A DNA stretch of 64,000 nt from Vibrio sp. JPW-9-11-11. GTDB taxonomy: Bacteria; Pseudomonadota; Gammaproteobacteria; Enterobacterales; Vibrionaceae. The notes below the pieces were generated by a model. It had not been told where the DNA came from and searched no databases. It saw only the letters and a list, made by a program, of their open reading frames with translations. Positions 28,716-36,148 of this stretch are shown here, piece by piece; within the stretch, counting starts at the first letter, position 1; each line of letters starts with the position of its first letter. The stretch covers positions 372,001-436,000 of the forward strand of contig NZ_SZQJ01000005.1 of assembly GCF_013369335.1 (NCBI RefSeq). The letters are read 5' to 3'. A program made the position numbers and the translations under genes.

Positions 28716-28980
28716 AATGCTTCCTATACTTGCTATTCGCATGTGAGACGATTCAATCAATTACGCGACACTGCAAAGATAGCGCCAACCGAAAGATGGC
28801 TTTAAGTCTTGATATTTGGTGAATATGAACGAACCGCCAAGCAAGCTTTTGCCTATGCTTAGGCAGTATTTTACTCACGGGCAAAAAAACTCGAGTTGCC
28901 TCTTGGGAAAGCATTTCTGATTCAAGCATAAACATTTGATAATTAGATGATGTTAAAACACGCGATCACTTGATTTAAAG

Positions 28981-29009
28981 TTGCGATTGAAGGGATAGAG
29001 TGATAGTAT
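28981..29009 (+). promoter_or_regulatory. Likely sigma-70 promoter of rplY
   Basis: TTGCGA (28981-28986) and TAGTAT (29004-29009) are separated by exactly 17 bp, giving a start point near 29016 and a leader of about 100 bases. Nothing else is recognised in the 28716-29114 gap except this and the leader. Confidence 0.55.
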
Positions 29010-29015
29010 CCGCGC

Positions 29016-29114
29016 TCGCTTATGGAGTTACTACCAATTTCTCCTAGGCGCTTGATATCCGCAAGGTCGCATTGTGGATGTATAAACTCAATTTCTATTT
29101 TAGAGAGTCATACT
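29016..29114 (+). promoter_or_regulatory. rplY leader, possible L25 autoregulatory structure
   Basis: A leader of about 100 bases precedes rplY. GGAG and CTCC pair around ACTACC, and a second short pairing involves GCGCTTGA and the CAAGG following. In E. coli and relatives L25 represses its own mRNA through a structured leader, so this may be the counterpart. I did not verify a conserved fold. Confidence 0.35.
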
Positions 29115-29393
29115 ATGAAATTTGAAGCAGTAGTACGTACTGAACTAGGTAAAGGTGCGAGCCGCCGCCTACGTCACGCTGGTAAATTCCCTGCAGTTGT
29201 ATACGGCGGTGAAGAAGCAGCAGTAGCAATCGTTCTTAACCACGATGAAGTTATGAACCAAATGGACAAGCCAGAGTTCTACGAAGCAATCACTCTAGTG
29301 ATTGACGGCGCTGAAGTTAAGGTTAAGCCACAAGACGTTCAACGTCACGCGTTCAAGCCAAAAGTTGAGCACATGGACTTCATCCGCATCTAA
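29115..29393 (+). CDS. rplY: 50S ribosomal protein L25
   Basis: 92 residues, the short L25 form that binds loop E of 5S rRNA. It opens [20 protein letters not shown], continues with [10 protein letters not shown], and has the RNA-binding [15 protein letters not shown] end. Codon use is strongly biased (GTA, GCA, CTA, GAA), unlike the accessory genes around it and typical of a highly expressed gene. It is core genome, caught between a type VI cassette and a genomic island. Confidence 0.97.
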   Translation: MKFEAVVRTELGKGASRRLRHAGKFPAVVYGGEEAAVAIVLNHDEVMNQMDKPEFYEAITLVIDGAEVKVKPQDVQRHAFKPKVEHMDFIRI

Positions 29394-29478
29394 TTCCCTA
29401 CAAGGAATTAATTCGGATTAAATCCAGCCTTTTGCATATAAGATAATCGGCCTTACCATCCGAGACATCTAAAAATTC

Positions 29479-29517
29479 GAAACCCCGATGCTACCAACAT
29501 CGGGGTTTCACCGTTTT
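29479..29517 (+). terminator. rplY terminator, invaded by the island's left repeat
   Basis: GAAACCCCGATG (29479-29490) pairs perfectly with CATCGGGGTTTC (29498-29509), followed by ACCGTTTTT. The island's left direct repeat begins at 29491, in the loop, so the right half of this terminator is duplicated at the island's other end. Confidence 0.88.
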
Positions 29518-29624
29518 TGAGCCCTCAAAAACGCTCTCAATTCTCTTCAACTTACTGAAAATTAGCCACTTTACCCTAACCCACAGTAACCACATTATTT
29601 TTGGGTGGATTAAGTGTGGACGAA
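29491..29624. repeat. Left attachment repeat (attL-like) of the island
   Basis: This 134-bp segment matches 44756-44889 with no gaps. The first 30 bases are identical, then a block of 38 identical bases after two mismatches, and the remainder is diverged (about 90% overall). It starts in the loop of the rplY terminator. The crossover is most likely in the identical first 70 bases. Confidence 0.8.
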
Positions 29625-29817
29625 TAGTGGACTTATACAGTAGTTTTTCTCTCAACTATCTTAGACCCATTTTCACCACAACTCAAATCACAGCCCTACT
29701 TCCCCTACTTTATTCTTTACTCTAGAACATATCTGAAATGTCTCTCACAAGCTTCCGAGTAAATCCCACATCAGTGATATACTTCCAATTAAATTGCTTA
29801 CTAGCGAGGATACAGAA

Positions 29818-29955
29818 GTGGATAAGAAGACGTTTACCGAGCAGGAGCTACTCGAAGGATTAGATGCACATACTGCGCATGCTGATGAATTGTTGGAGCT
29901 GGTTGATACAGAGATAGACTTTGACGAAGCAATGGAAGATTTCAGTCACGAATAG
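29818..29955 (+). CDS. Small acidic protein resembling an antitoxin C-terminus
   Basis: 45 codons from GTG 29818, with GAGGA 8 bp upstream. The sequence TFTEQELLEGLDAHTAHADE resembles the toxin-wrapping tail of MazE/PemI-type antitoxins (ELL..L.AHTAHADEL), and the rest is acidic (LVDTEIDFDEAMEDF). There is no DNA-binding domain and no toxin gene beside it, so it may be a solitary antitoxin or a remnant. It is the first gene inside the island's left end. Confidence 0.5.
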   Translation: MDKKTFTEQELLEGLDAHTAHADELLELVDTEIDFDEAMEDFSHE

Positions 29956-29983
29956 AGAAATTATTCGTAGCTGCTTACTTTTT

Positions 29984-30007
29984 AAGTTGAAGTTGAAGTT
30001 GAAGTTG
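29984..30007 (+). repeat. Hexanucleotide microsatellite (AAGTTG)x4
   Basis: Four perfect tandem copies of AAGTTG lie in a noncoding stretch between the small acidic ORF and the gene fragment. Length may vary between strains; no function is apparent. Confidence 0.8.
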
Positions 30008-30131
30008 AGACTCTAAATCATTTCTGGACAGAAATGAGTTTTGGAAAATCAAACATTAGCAAATGACTAATAGCTTCAGGTATGACAAATAACTAAACCT
30101 GATAGAAAAACTGCCACCAAAAAGCAAAAGA

Positions 30132-30144
30132 CAAGACCTGACCC
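30132..30144. repeat. Left copy of a 13-bp inverted repeat flanking the RT/OLD cassette
   Basis: CAAGACCTGACCC here is the exact reverse complement of GGGTCAGGTCTTG at 34514-34526. The broken gene fragment begins directly after it. The motif recalls sequences associated with REP/Y1-transposase (RAYT) elements in marine gammaproteobacteria; that link is from memory. Confidence 0.6.
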
Positions 30145-30146
30145 TA

Positions 30147-30389
30147 TTGGTTTTTTTGGCTTCTATCTTTAGAAATAAAGAGGATTTTGTTGGTAAAAAT
30201 CAATATGAGACTATACTGACTATTAATTCTTATGGTGATTGGTATTCTGTATATCGTTTCCTTGATAGTAATCTATCAAACTGGAAAGCGATTTATGGTG
30301 ATAGTTATTATGTTTTGATTGACATGCTCATTGATTCAATATCTTATTTCCCTCCTTCAGAAAAACGACTACACCTAAAAAATAGTTAG
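30147..30389 (+). pseudogene. C-terminal fragment of an SH3-like secreted protein paralogue
   Basis: The last ~75 codons closely match the C-terminus of the intact gene at 37902-39152: both contain QYET.LTI.SYGDWYSVY and end DSISYFPPSEKR. The fragment has no signal peptide and no start context of its own. It begins right after the CAAGACCTGACCC motif, which marks the breakpoint that removed the first ~350 codons. It is probably not expressed as a functional protein. Confidence 0.78.
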
Positions 30390-30395
30390 ATAATA

Positions 30396-30429
30396 ACTTA
30401 GCACTAAATTTATAAAACTAGTGCTAAGT
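30396..30429. terminator. Hairpin between gene fragment and RT gene
   Basis: ACTTAGCACTA (30396-30406) pairs perfectly with TAGTGCTAAGT (30419-30429) around a 12-base AT loop. It lies about 70 bp past the stop of the RT gene and just past the fragment's stop. There is no strong T-run on either side, so termination is plausible but not certain. Confidence 0.5.
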
Positions 30430-30499
30430 GTGTACCATGCCAAAATAAAAGTTAGCAAATGGCAATGTTGATTGCTATCAACACAATCAAATTTAACCA

Positions 30500-31669
30500 T
30501 TACATTCGTCGGTTAATAATCAACTCAATATCACTGATCAACTTACTACATTTATTAATAAAATCTTTATTCATGGATTGAGTGCAATCATTGAACTTAA
30601 TTAAAGATATCAAGTAAGAACGATAACCTATTAGTTTGTTATTTATCTGTGACTTGGAGTACTCATCTTTAAATGAGTCCTTGGGGTTAAATCTAAACTT
30701 CAACTTTTCAACATCAACATTGAATACTGCTTTAAGAATCTCCCGATCACTTTTGTCAGTACTACACTCGTATATTAGTTTAGATACAACTTTCGTCTTC
30801 TTGTTTGAAACCCTCAACTCACCTATTATATAAGGATAGTTTGAACCTTCTATAAAGTAACCATTAATGGATATATAACCAGACTTTTTAATGGTTTTCC
30901 TTCTATTTATTTTATAGCCATCAATATTAATTATAAATGATAACTGCTCAATAAATCTCTGGGAGTGAACGAATGGTTTTTTGTCTTTGATACCTAGAAC
31001 TCCATCAAACGGAGTCTTTTCTCGATATTTACCATCCCTCATCGTTGAGCTAGAAAACAACATATCATCAGCATATCTAGTGTATGTAATATTATGTTCA
31101 GAACAGAACTTTTCAATTAAGATATCTAGCTTTCTAAATACAATATTAGAGATCAAAGGTGACGTCTTAAAACCGATCGGCAAAATTGAACGTCCAACAA
31201 AATCAGTATTTTTTGCTGACTTAGGTAAAGTGTAGGTGACAAGGCTTGTAACCAAATCTAAATGACTCTGACTACAGGTTTCACTAATGTTTGATGTTGA
31301 AACATGTTCCTTTAGAGACTCTCTAACGATTTTGTCACTAATAAAGTGGAAGAAGTTTTTTAGATCAACTCTCAAATAGTGGTAGTGGTTTCTATGTGGC
31401 TCAAGAAAGTTAAGGTATGTTTTGTTTTTAACATAAGCTGTAGCAGATTGATTTACAGGAATTCTACTAAAGAGACTTCTATTTAAAGCCTCATGGATAT
31501 GATTAATCTTATCGCCTTCTGATCCAGTGATACTGTAAATAAACTTATTTTTAACTTTTGTTTCATGCACACAGCTTAAAGGGAGCGACTTAACGCCACT
31601 CCCTTCATTGAAAAACATACACTCCTTGACCAAGGATAGAATAGAACTACTAACAGTGTAATTTTTCAT
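30500..31669 (-). CDS. Retron-like reverse transcriptase
   Basis: 389 residues, AT-rich codons. Motif A is LRVDLKNFFHF (Asp102); the catalytic YADD is at 199-202 in TRYADDMLFSSS; LPIGFKTSPLISN matches the LPQG.P.SP..SN motif. Retron marks are present but altered: the NAxxH site reads FLEPH (His92 kept) and VTG reads ING (268-270). The closest architecture I know is the Eco8-type retron, where a retron RT pairs with an OLD-family ATPase-nuclease; that is exactly the upstream neighbour, in the same orientation and 137 bp away. It would reverse transcribe a short structured RNA into msDNA, whose disturbance by phage frees the effector. A different defence RT class cannot be excluded because of the altered motifs. 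Confidence 0.85.
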   Translation of the reverse strand: MKNYTVSSSILSLVKECMFFNEGSGVKSLPLSCVHETKVKNKFIYSITGSEGDKINHIHEALNRSLFSRIPVNQSATAYVKNKTYLNFLEPHRNHYHYLRVDLKNFFHFISDKIVRESLKEHVSTSNISETCSQSHLDLVTSLVTYTLPKSAKNTDFVGRSILPIGFKTSPLISNIVFRKLDILIEKFCSEHNITYTRYADDMLFSSSTMRDGKYREKTPFDGVLGIKDKKPFVHSQRFIEQLSFIINIDGYKINRRKTIKKSGYISINGYFIEGSNYPYIIGELRVSNKKTKVVSKLIYECSTDKSDREILKAVFNVDVEKLKFRFNPKDSFKDEYSKSQINNKLIGYRSYLISLIKFNDCTQSMNKDFINKCSKLISDIELIINRRM

Positions 31670-31806
31670 ACAGATTCCACATAGATACTAATTCATCTTT
31701 TCACGAACTTGTCGTGCAGTAAAAGTACATCACAACCTGGATGCGCGGGATTAGACAATGTTGAGACTGGGATACATAAAGCATCTGCTTTGCGAACAAA
31801 GCCTCT
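31670..31806 (-). ncRNA. Candidate retron msr/msd RNA between OLD and RT genes
   Basis: This 137-bp gap directly upstream of the RT start is where a retron's msr-msd often lies. On the minus strand it contains GCTTTG-TTCG-CAAAGC, a stem closed by a UUCG tetraloop of the kind found in msr regions. It also has a longer bulged hairpin, CTTTT...CACGA-CAAGT-TCGTG-AAAAG. I could not find the terminal a1/a2 inverted repeats, and the gap is short, so part of the RNA could lie in the end of the OLD gene or elsewhere. Confidence 0.35.
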
Positions 31807-34044
31807 CTATACTATCGATGAAGAAATCTTCCTAAGTATATCACTTAAATAGGGAAAATTTCGAGTGAAATTTACATGGAAATCATCGTGATCTTTAGAC
31901 TCTATCTCAATGCTGTTTATCGCATAGTCTAAAAATGATGTCACCCAACCTCCGGTTTTTCCAAGTTGAAATTGAAGTTTCCTAAGACAATTTTCCTTAA
32001 TATTAGCAACGGCACTTTGTACATCATCACAAATGTAGCTCTCATAAAACTTAGACTTTTGACTACATAACGTATGAGTTTTACCATCAAGAGCTAACCT
32101 TAAAACAGTCACTTGGTCTTTTCGACTTAGTGCGTTACTTTTGCAGTAAAACTGTTTGAGCAATCCCATAAGGTTTAGGACCAATATTTTCCTAACAAAT
32201 GCTTTGTTAACCTCCGATAACTCTCCGCTATATGGTGATTTAGTGAACACTCTAGAATAGATGAACTCAACATTGCTTTTAGTTAAGTTCCCTCTGAGGC
32301 TATCTAGCTTTTTATTAATATCACCACCACCACCTATCATCAAAACTCCATCAGCTAATTTCTTGGTTTCTTCAATTAGCCACCTTAACGCAAGCTTCCG
32401 TGAAGTTTCGCATAGAAGCACTTCTTCGATTGTTGATGGAGCAATATGAACTCTATCTGTTTTTGTAAGTACTTCATTACACATAGAAATAAAGTAGAGG
32501 TATTTGAATTTTTCAAATCCCGTACCAAGGGAATTAGTTGAGATTTTATTACCATAAATAGTAAGAATAGATTTCAAATTTTTCTTTAAAGAGTAATTGT
32601 CAGATATAAAACAAGTGTATTTAAAACGCTCAGCCAAGCCAATCAAATTAACTTCTTTTTGTTTTAATATAAATTTCTTATCGTCAAAGTCATATGAGAC
32701 CATTTTGTCCGCATCGTAGATGTTCAGGTATGGTATTGGAGCTTTTGAAGCTCTCGGGTTTAGGGAGCGTAAAATAACCTCATTTGTTTTATATATATCA
32801 ACATTGATCAGGAAGTCAAAATATTCCATTAACCTCATATTGCCGAACAATTCAAGCTCTGTCTCTCCTTCAACAAATAGTATAAAATCACTAAAGTAGA
32901 GCCTCGCCTCGTTATCACTAAATACATTAAGAAAACGCTTATCTTTAAACCTCGTATTTAATAAAGATACAGTTGTCCTCCTAGATTTTATTCCAAAATG
33001 AAAAATACTATGTTCCCCTTCGGATTCAAAACTTTTGATAACTGATTTTAATATATTAGGTGAATGTGTGGTCATCAATACTGTTGGAAAAGGTGTGGCA
33101 TATTTTCCTAAAGATTTTTTTTCTGTTCGCTTCTTTAAACTATCATATAGGTTATATAAGTTATATATTAATTTTTCATTCAGCTTGGGGTGCAACCCTA
33201 GCTCAGGCTCATCAATATATACTATTGGTGTAATAAACTCGCGTCGAGTTAGGGTTATAATTAGAGAAAGAAAAAGCTCTATGAACTTATGTGAATTAGT
33301 TCCATCAGATTGCGTAGTCAACTCAAAACCATCAATATTGAATTTGTGACCGCTGAGCCCTACTTTTATGTAATTTAAAATCAAGTCTTGATAGCTATAA
33401 GGAGAAGCTTTAGTTAAGTCACCTATTATCTTCACATATTCTTTGTAGGAGTTACTATTGCTTGACACTTTCTTATCAAAAAAGTCTACGATTTGCTCAG
33501 TTTTTAAAGCTTTTGTATTAAGAAATTTAAGTTGACTAGTTGTTTTCCAAAGCCCATCCCAGTCATATAAGTCAATTTTCCTAACATCTATAAAGAAAAA
33601 TGGGTATATTCTATTTATTATCTTCCTGACACTTGCATCCTTATCTGACCAACTAATTGAACCGTTATTTTTTATAGTAAGAGTTAAGGAGAAATTTTTT
33701 CTTATCTTTCTTTTGGAAACAAGGTTGAAGTTATCATCTTTAAATAGAGAACTATAGATATGCTTTTGATAAATACTTTTATTTTTCCTCGACTTAATAA
33801 CCTCTTCTAAACGAGTCGTGTCATAAGTTAAGGTAATAGTGCCTATACTAGAGTAGTTAGAATTTAAAGGTAAAGGTACAACCGACTCTTCTTTAAGGTT
33901 TGCATAAAAATATCGTAGAACCTTAAGAAAGTTTGACTTACCAACATTGTTTTTTCCTATAATGCAATTAAAATCACTAAAGTCGGTAATCGTGCAGTCA
34001 TCAAATGACAGTATGTTTTTTATTCTAACGGATTTTAAAGCCAT
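31807..34044 (-). CDS. OLD-family ATPase-TOPRIM nuclease, probable retron effector
   Basis: 745 residues. An SMC/ABC-like ATPase comes first: MALKSVRIKNILSFDD, Walker A GKNNVGKSN (about 30-38), and Walker B with D-loop YIDEPELGLHP, then TTHSP. A TOPRIM domain follows, with FILFVEGETELELFG and the acidic YLNIYDADKM. The C-terminal ~250 residues are helical and unassigned. The ATPase-TOPRIM build is that of OLD nucleases, and this one resembles the Eco8 retron effector. It should cleave DNA or otherwise stop growth when released from RT/msDNA control during phage infection. It lies upstream of the RT gene in the same direction. Codon use is strikingly AT-rich compared with backbone genes, a sign of recent transfer. 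Confidence 0.85.
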   Translation of the reverse strand: MALKSVRIKNILSFDDCTITDFSDFNCIIGKNNVGKSNFLKVLRYFYANLKEESVVPLPLNSNYSSIGTITLTYDTTRLEEVIKSRKNKSIYQKHIYSSLFKDDNFNLVSKRKIRKNFSLTLTIKNNGSISWSDKDASVRKIINRIYPFFFIDVRKIDLYDWDGLWKTTSQLKFLNTKALKTEQIVDFFDKKVSSNSNSYKEYVKIIGDLTKASPYSYQDLILNYIKVGLSGHKFNIDGFELTTQSDGTNSHKFIELFLSLIITLTRREFITPIVYIDEPELGLHPKLNEKLIYNLYNLYDSLKKRTEKKSLGKYATPFPTVLMTTHSPNILKSVIKSFESEGEHSIFHFGIKSRRTTVSLLNTRFKDKRFLNVFSDNEARLYFSDFILFVEGETELELFGNMRLMEYFDFLINVDIYKTNEVILRSLNPRASKAPIPYLNIYDADKMVSYDFDDKKFILKQKEVNLIGLAERFKYTCFISDNYSLKKNLKSILTIYGNKISTNSLGTGFEKFKYLYFISMCNEVLTKTDRVHIAPSTIEEVLLCETSRKLALRWLIEETKKLADGVLMIGGGGDINKKLDSLRGNLTKSNVEFIYSRVFTKSPYSGELSEVNKAFVRKILVLNLMGLLKQFYCKSNALSRKDQVTVLRLALDGKTHTLCSQKSKFYESYICDDVQSAVANIKENCLRKLQFQLGKTGGWVTSFLDYAINSIEIESKDHDDFHVNFTRNFPYLSDILRKISSSIV

Positions 34045-34241
34045 TCATAGTTAACCAACTGATATTAGATAAGTTATTTTAACTAAAGAATGTATTGATT
34101 TAAACCTGTCTGTTATCGTATGTATCGCATTAAAAACGCCTTTGGACGCAAACAAAACTGATATAAAGCTCAACTTAGTGACTGCAGTATGAGACTTCAT
34201 TCAAAAGATACAAGGCTCGAAAAGCTCATTTGACTACACCG

Positions 34242-34275
34242 CTTCCCCCCCCCCCCTTATCTCAAGTGGGGGAAG
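34242..34275. repeat. 12-base C tract within a hairpin upstream of the OLD gene
   Basis: A run of twelve C (34245-34256) lies about 200 bp upstream of the OLD start. CTTCCCCC (34242-34249) can pair with GGGGGAAG (34268-34275). Homopolymer runs of this length slip in replication. It is otherwise noncoding here; 34045-34293 holds no gene I can see. Confidence 0.6.
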
Positions 34276-34293
34276 TGATGCAAAAGCCTTAAC

Positions 34294-34505
34294 TTAGATC
34301 TTTAGCACTGTTGGGAAACAGTATCTGTTCGTGCCATCTTTCTTCTTGCGTTCTATTAGCCCCTCACTACTGAGAGTTTCAGCGCTTTACCTGTAGCATT
34401 CGCTTTCGAGTAATCGAACCTCATTAAGTCGCAGATCTCTTTTGTAGTCATCCATTGTCTAGCCCTATCACCACAAACCGAAACATGGTCTGATAATAGC
34501 TGAGC
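34294..34505 (-). pseudogene. Remnant of a small helix-turn-helix protein, frameshifted and truncated
   Basis: On the minus strand one frame reads WMTTKEICDLMRFDYSKANA then stops; a shifted frame continues GLIERKKKDGTNRYCFPTV and ends KI-stop at 34294. Read together they look like a winged-helix domain (T.KEI...F..S.A...L..L...GLI.RK) broken by a frameshift. The 5' side is cut at the GGGTCAGGTCTTG motif, so the start is gone. Confidence 0.5.
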
Positions 34506-34513
34506 ACATACTG

Positions 34514-34526
34514 GGGTCAGGTCTTG
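34514..34526. repeat. Right copy of the 13-bp inverted repeat flanking the RT/OLD cassette
   Basis: GGGTCAGGTCTTG, the exact reverse complement of 30132-30144. The HTH remnant is cut at this site. The 34527-34838 stretch beyond it shows no gene. Confidence 0.6.
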
Positions 34527-34838
34527 ATTCTTGCCTAATCATTAGCTTTCGTTATGCAAGTATTAGGAACAATGAAGATTAGCTTTATTAAGGTCAGAAC
34601 GTTTTGGGGCACAAATGAATTCGAGAATCCGTTCACATTAGACTAAACCACATTATTGCTTTTCTTATTTGTTAAGCGGTTCTACTTCATTTCTAGCAAA
34701 CTAAGAAATGCATTTTAATGCGTGGTTTTAAGCTCATAATGACCTTAAAACTCCTTCACCACCTACCAACAAATGAGTAATTATTGCGTTGGACCTCAAT
34801 AAGCGGTCCAACGCTTAATAACTCACAGTATGAAGCGT

Positions 34839-35171
34839 TTACAAGAACTTACCCAGGTGCTGAAATATTTTGTCTAAAGCATTAGCCACCTGAGCCACTA
34901 CTTTGACCTTGTCTTCAGAACTCTTCAGCATTTCTTGCGCCCCTTTCGCTTGCTGAATCAGTTCCTTAATGCACCCTTGTTCCGCCTCATACATTCGAGA
35001 GTTATTCTCCAGTATGGCCGCATTGTAGGTATAGATTTTATCACCCAAATGCTCGCATTTGCGCAATAACTGTTCATCCTCAGGTTCAAGCATCACTGAA
35101 TCTAGATAGTTTTTAAGTTCATTGTACATGCTTTGCAATTCGCTATATGCGGTCTTGTGGCTAGCGTCCAT
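34839..35171 (-). CDS. Small helical protein of the DUF6765 operon
   Basis: 110 residues, almost entirely predicted helix: MDASHKTAYSELQSMYNELK at the start, heptad-like stretches through EDEQLLRKCEHLGDKIYTYN, ending KVVAQVANALDKIFQHLGKF. It has no signal peptide or membrane segment and two cysteines. It starts 3 bp after the upstream lipoprotein stop, so it is the last gene of a three-gene operon. I recognise no family. A coiled-coil partner or regulatory protein of the operon is possible. Confidence 0.7.
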   Translation of the reverse strand: MDASHKTAYSELQSMYNELKNYLDSVMLEPEDEQLLRKCEHLGDKIYTYNAAILENNSRMYEAEQGCIKELIQQAKGAQEMLKSSEDKVKVVAQVANALDKIFQHLGKFL

Positions 35172-35174
35172 TGG

Positions 35175-36113
35175 TTATTCCTCTAGGCTATCGCGATATT
35201 CTTTGATGGCATCGATCTGGTTTTTGGTCGACTTGAGCGCCTTTTTAGCTGCATCTATGGTTACATCATCATCACTTTTCAAAGATACGACTATCGATTG
35301 GTTTAAGTGCTGAATCGAACGCAATGCATCTTCAAGTTTTGCATACCTTGCATCCAGACCATTTAAGCGTGATCTGATCTCGTAAGCTTTTTCATATGCA
35401 TCAACCCTTTCTTCAAGTGAATGCTCGAAAGTAACGCAACGCTTATCATCGCTTTCTTCACATCGATTGGGGTTATTGAGTAGGTACAAACGGATCCGCA
35501 GTTCTTTTTCCAGAGAAACTCTGGTGGCAGACTTCCAAGCCCCTAACTCGGCCTCTAAAGACTTAAATGAGCTCTGCACGATTTTTTCAGAATCAATCAC
35601 CACTTTTTTGAGCAAGTCATATCGTTTTTTCTCCGTGTAAGCGCGAGCTATAGCATTGACGCTTGTTGTAAGCAGCTCTACGTCTCCGTCATCGATACCT
35701 TCAAGTTGAGGCATTTCCGATAGAGAGACCAAAGAAGAGTTCAGTTTTTGGGAATACTTGTCCAACTCTTCACCTCGATCATCCGTCGCCAAGAGGTAAA
35801 TACTTTGAGTGAAAGTCTGCAAATTGTGCAGCAACGTTTCTTGACCAGAACGATCAATAGTAGAAATGTCGAGCCCTTTTCCCGTCACACCATCTCTTGC
35901 TGCTTTTACCAGTTCAGCACTAACCCTAGCGTCATCAGCAGACTCATAAACCTCTATCAGAGCATTCTGCACCTGTGTTGATTGCTTCGCATATTCACCT
36001 ACCAAGTGAATCGACTCATTGGAAGCACATCCTGCTAATCCAATAGTGACCAACGAAGCTAATATATTGAATCGCCACCTCGAGGCATTTAAGCTTTGAA
36101 GTCGTATTATCAT
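35175..36113 (-). CDS. Helical lipoprotein of the DUF6765 operon
   Basis: 312 residues with a lipoprotein signal: FNILASLVTIGLAGC, lipobox cysteine near residue 29, followed by ASNE. The mature part is highly charged and helical with long coiled-coil stretches (LEERVDAYEKAYEIRSRLNG, IDAAKKALKSTKNQIDAIKE) and one short loop with a cysteine pair (NRCEESDDKRC). It should be an envelope-anchored periplasmic protein. No named family is recognised. It lies between the DUF6765 gene (35 bp upstream) and the small helical protein (3 bp downstream). Confidence 0.75.
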   Translation of the reverse strand: MIIRLQSLNASRWRFNILASLVTIGLAGCASNESIHLVGEYAKQSTQVQNALIEVYESADDARVSAELVKAARDGVTGKGLDISTIDRSGQETLLHNLQTFTQSIYLLATDDRGEELDKYSQKLNSSLVSLSEMPQLEGIDDGDVELLTTSVNAIARAYTEKKRYDLLKKVVIDSEKIVQSSFKSLEAELGAWKSATRVSLEKELRIRLYLLNNPNRCEESDDKRCVTFEHSLEERVDAYEKAYEIRSRLNGLDARYAKLEDALRSIQHLNQSIVVSLKSDDDVTIDAAKKALKSTKNQIDAIKEYRDSLEE

Positions 36114-36148
36114 GTTTTAAGCCTTTTGTTTTCCATAAGATTGATTTA

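Noticed and set aside
29479-29517. tRNA end as island target
   Set aside because: No tRNA gene is present; the repeat starts inside the rplY terminator hairpin.
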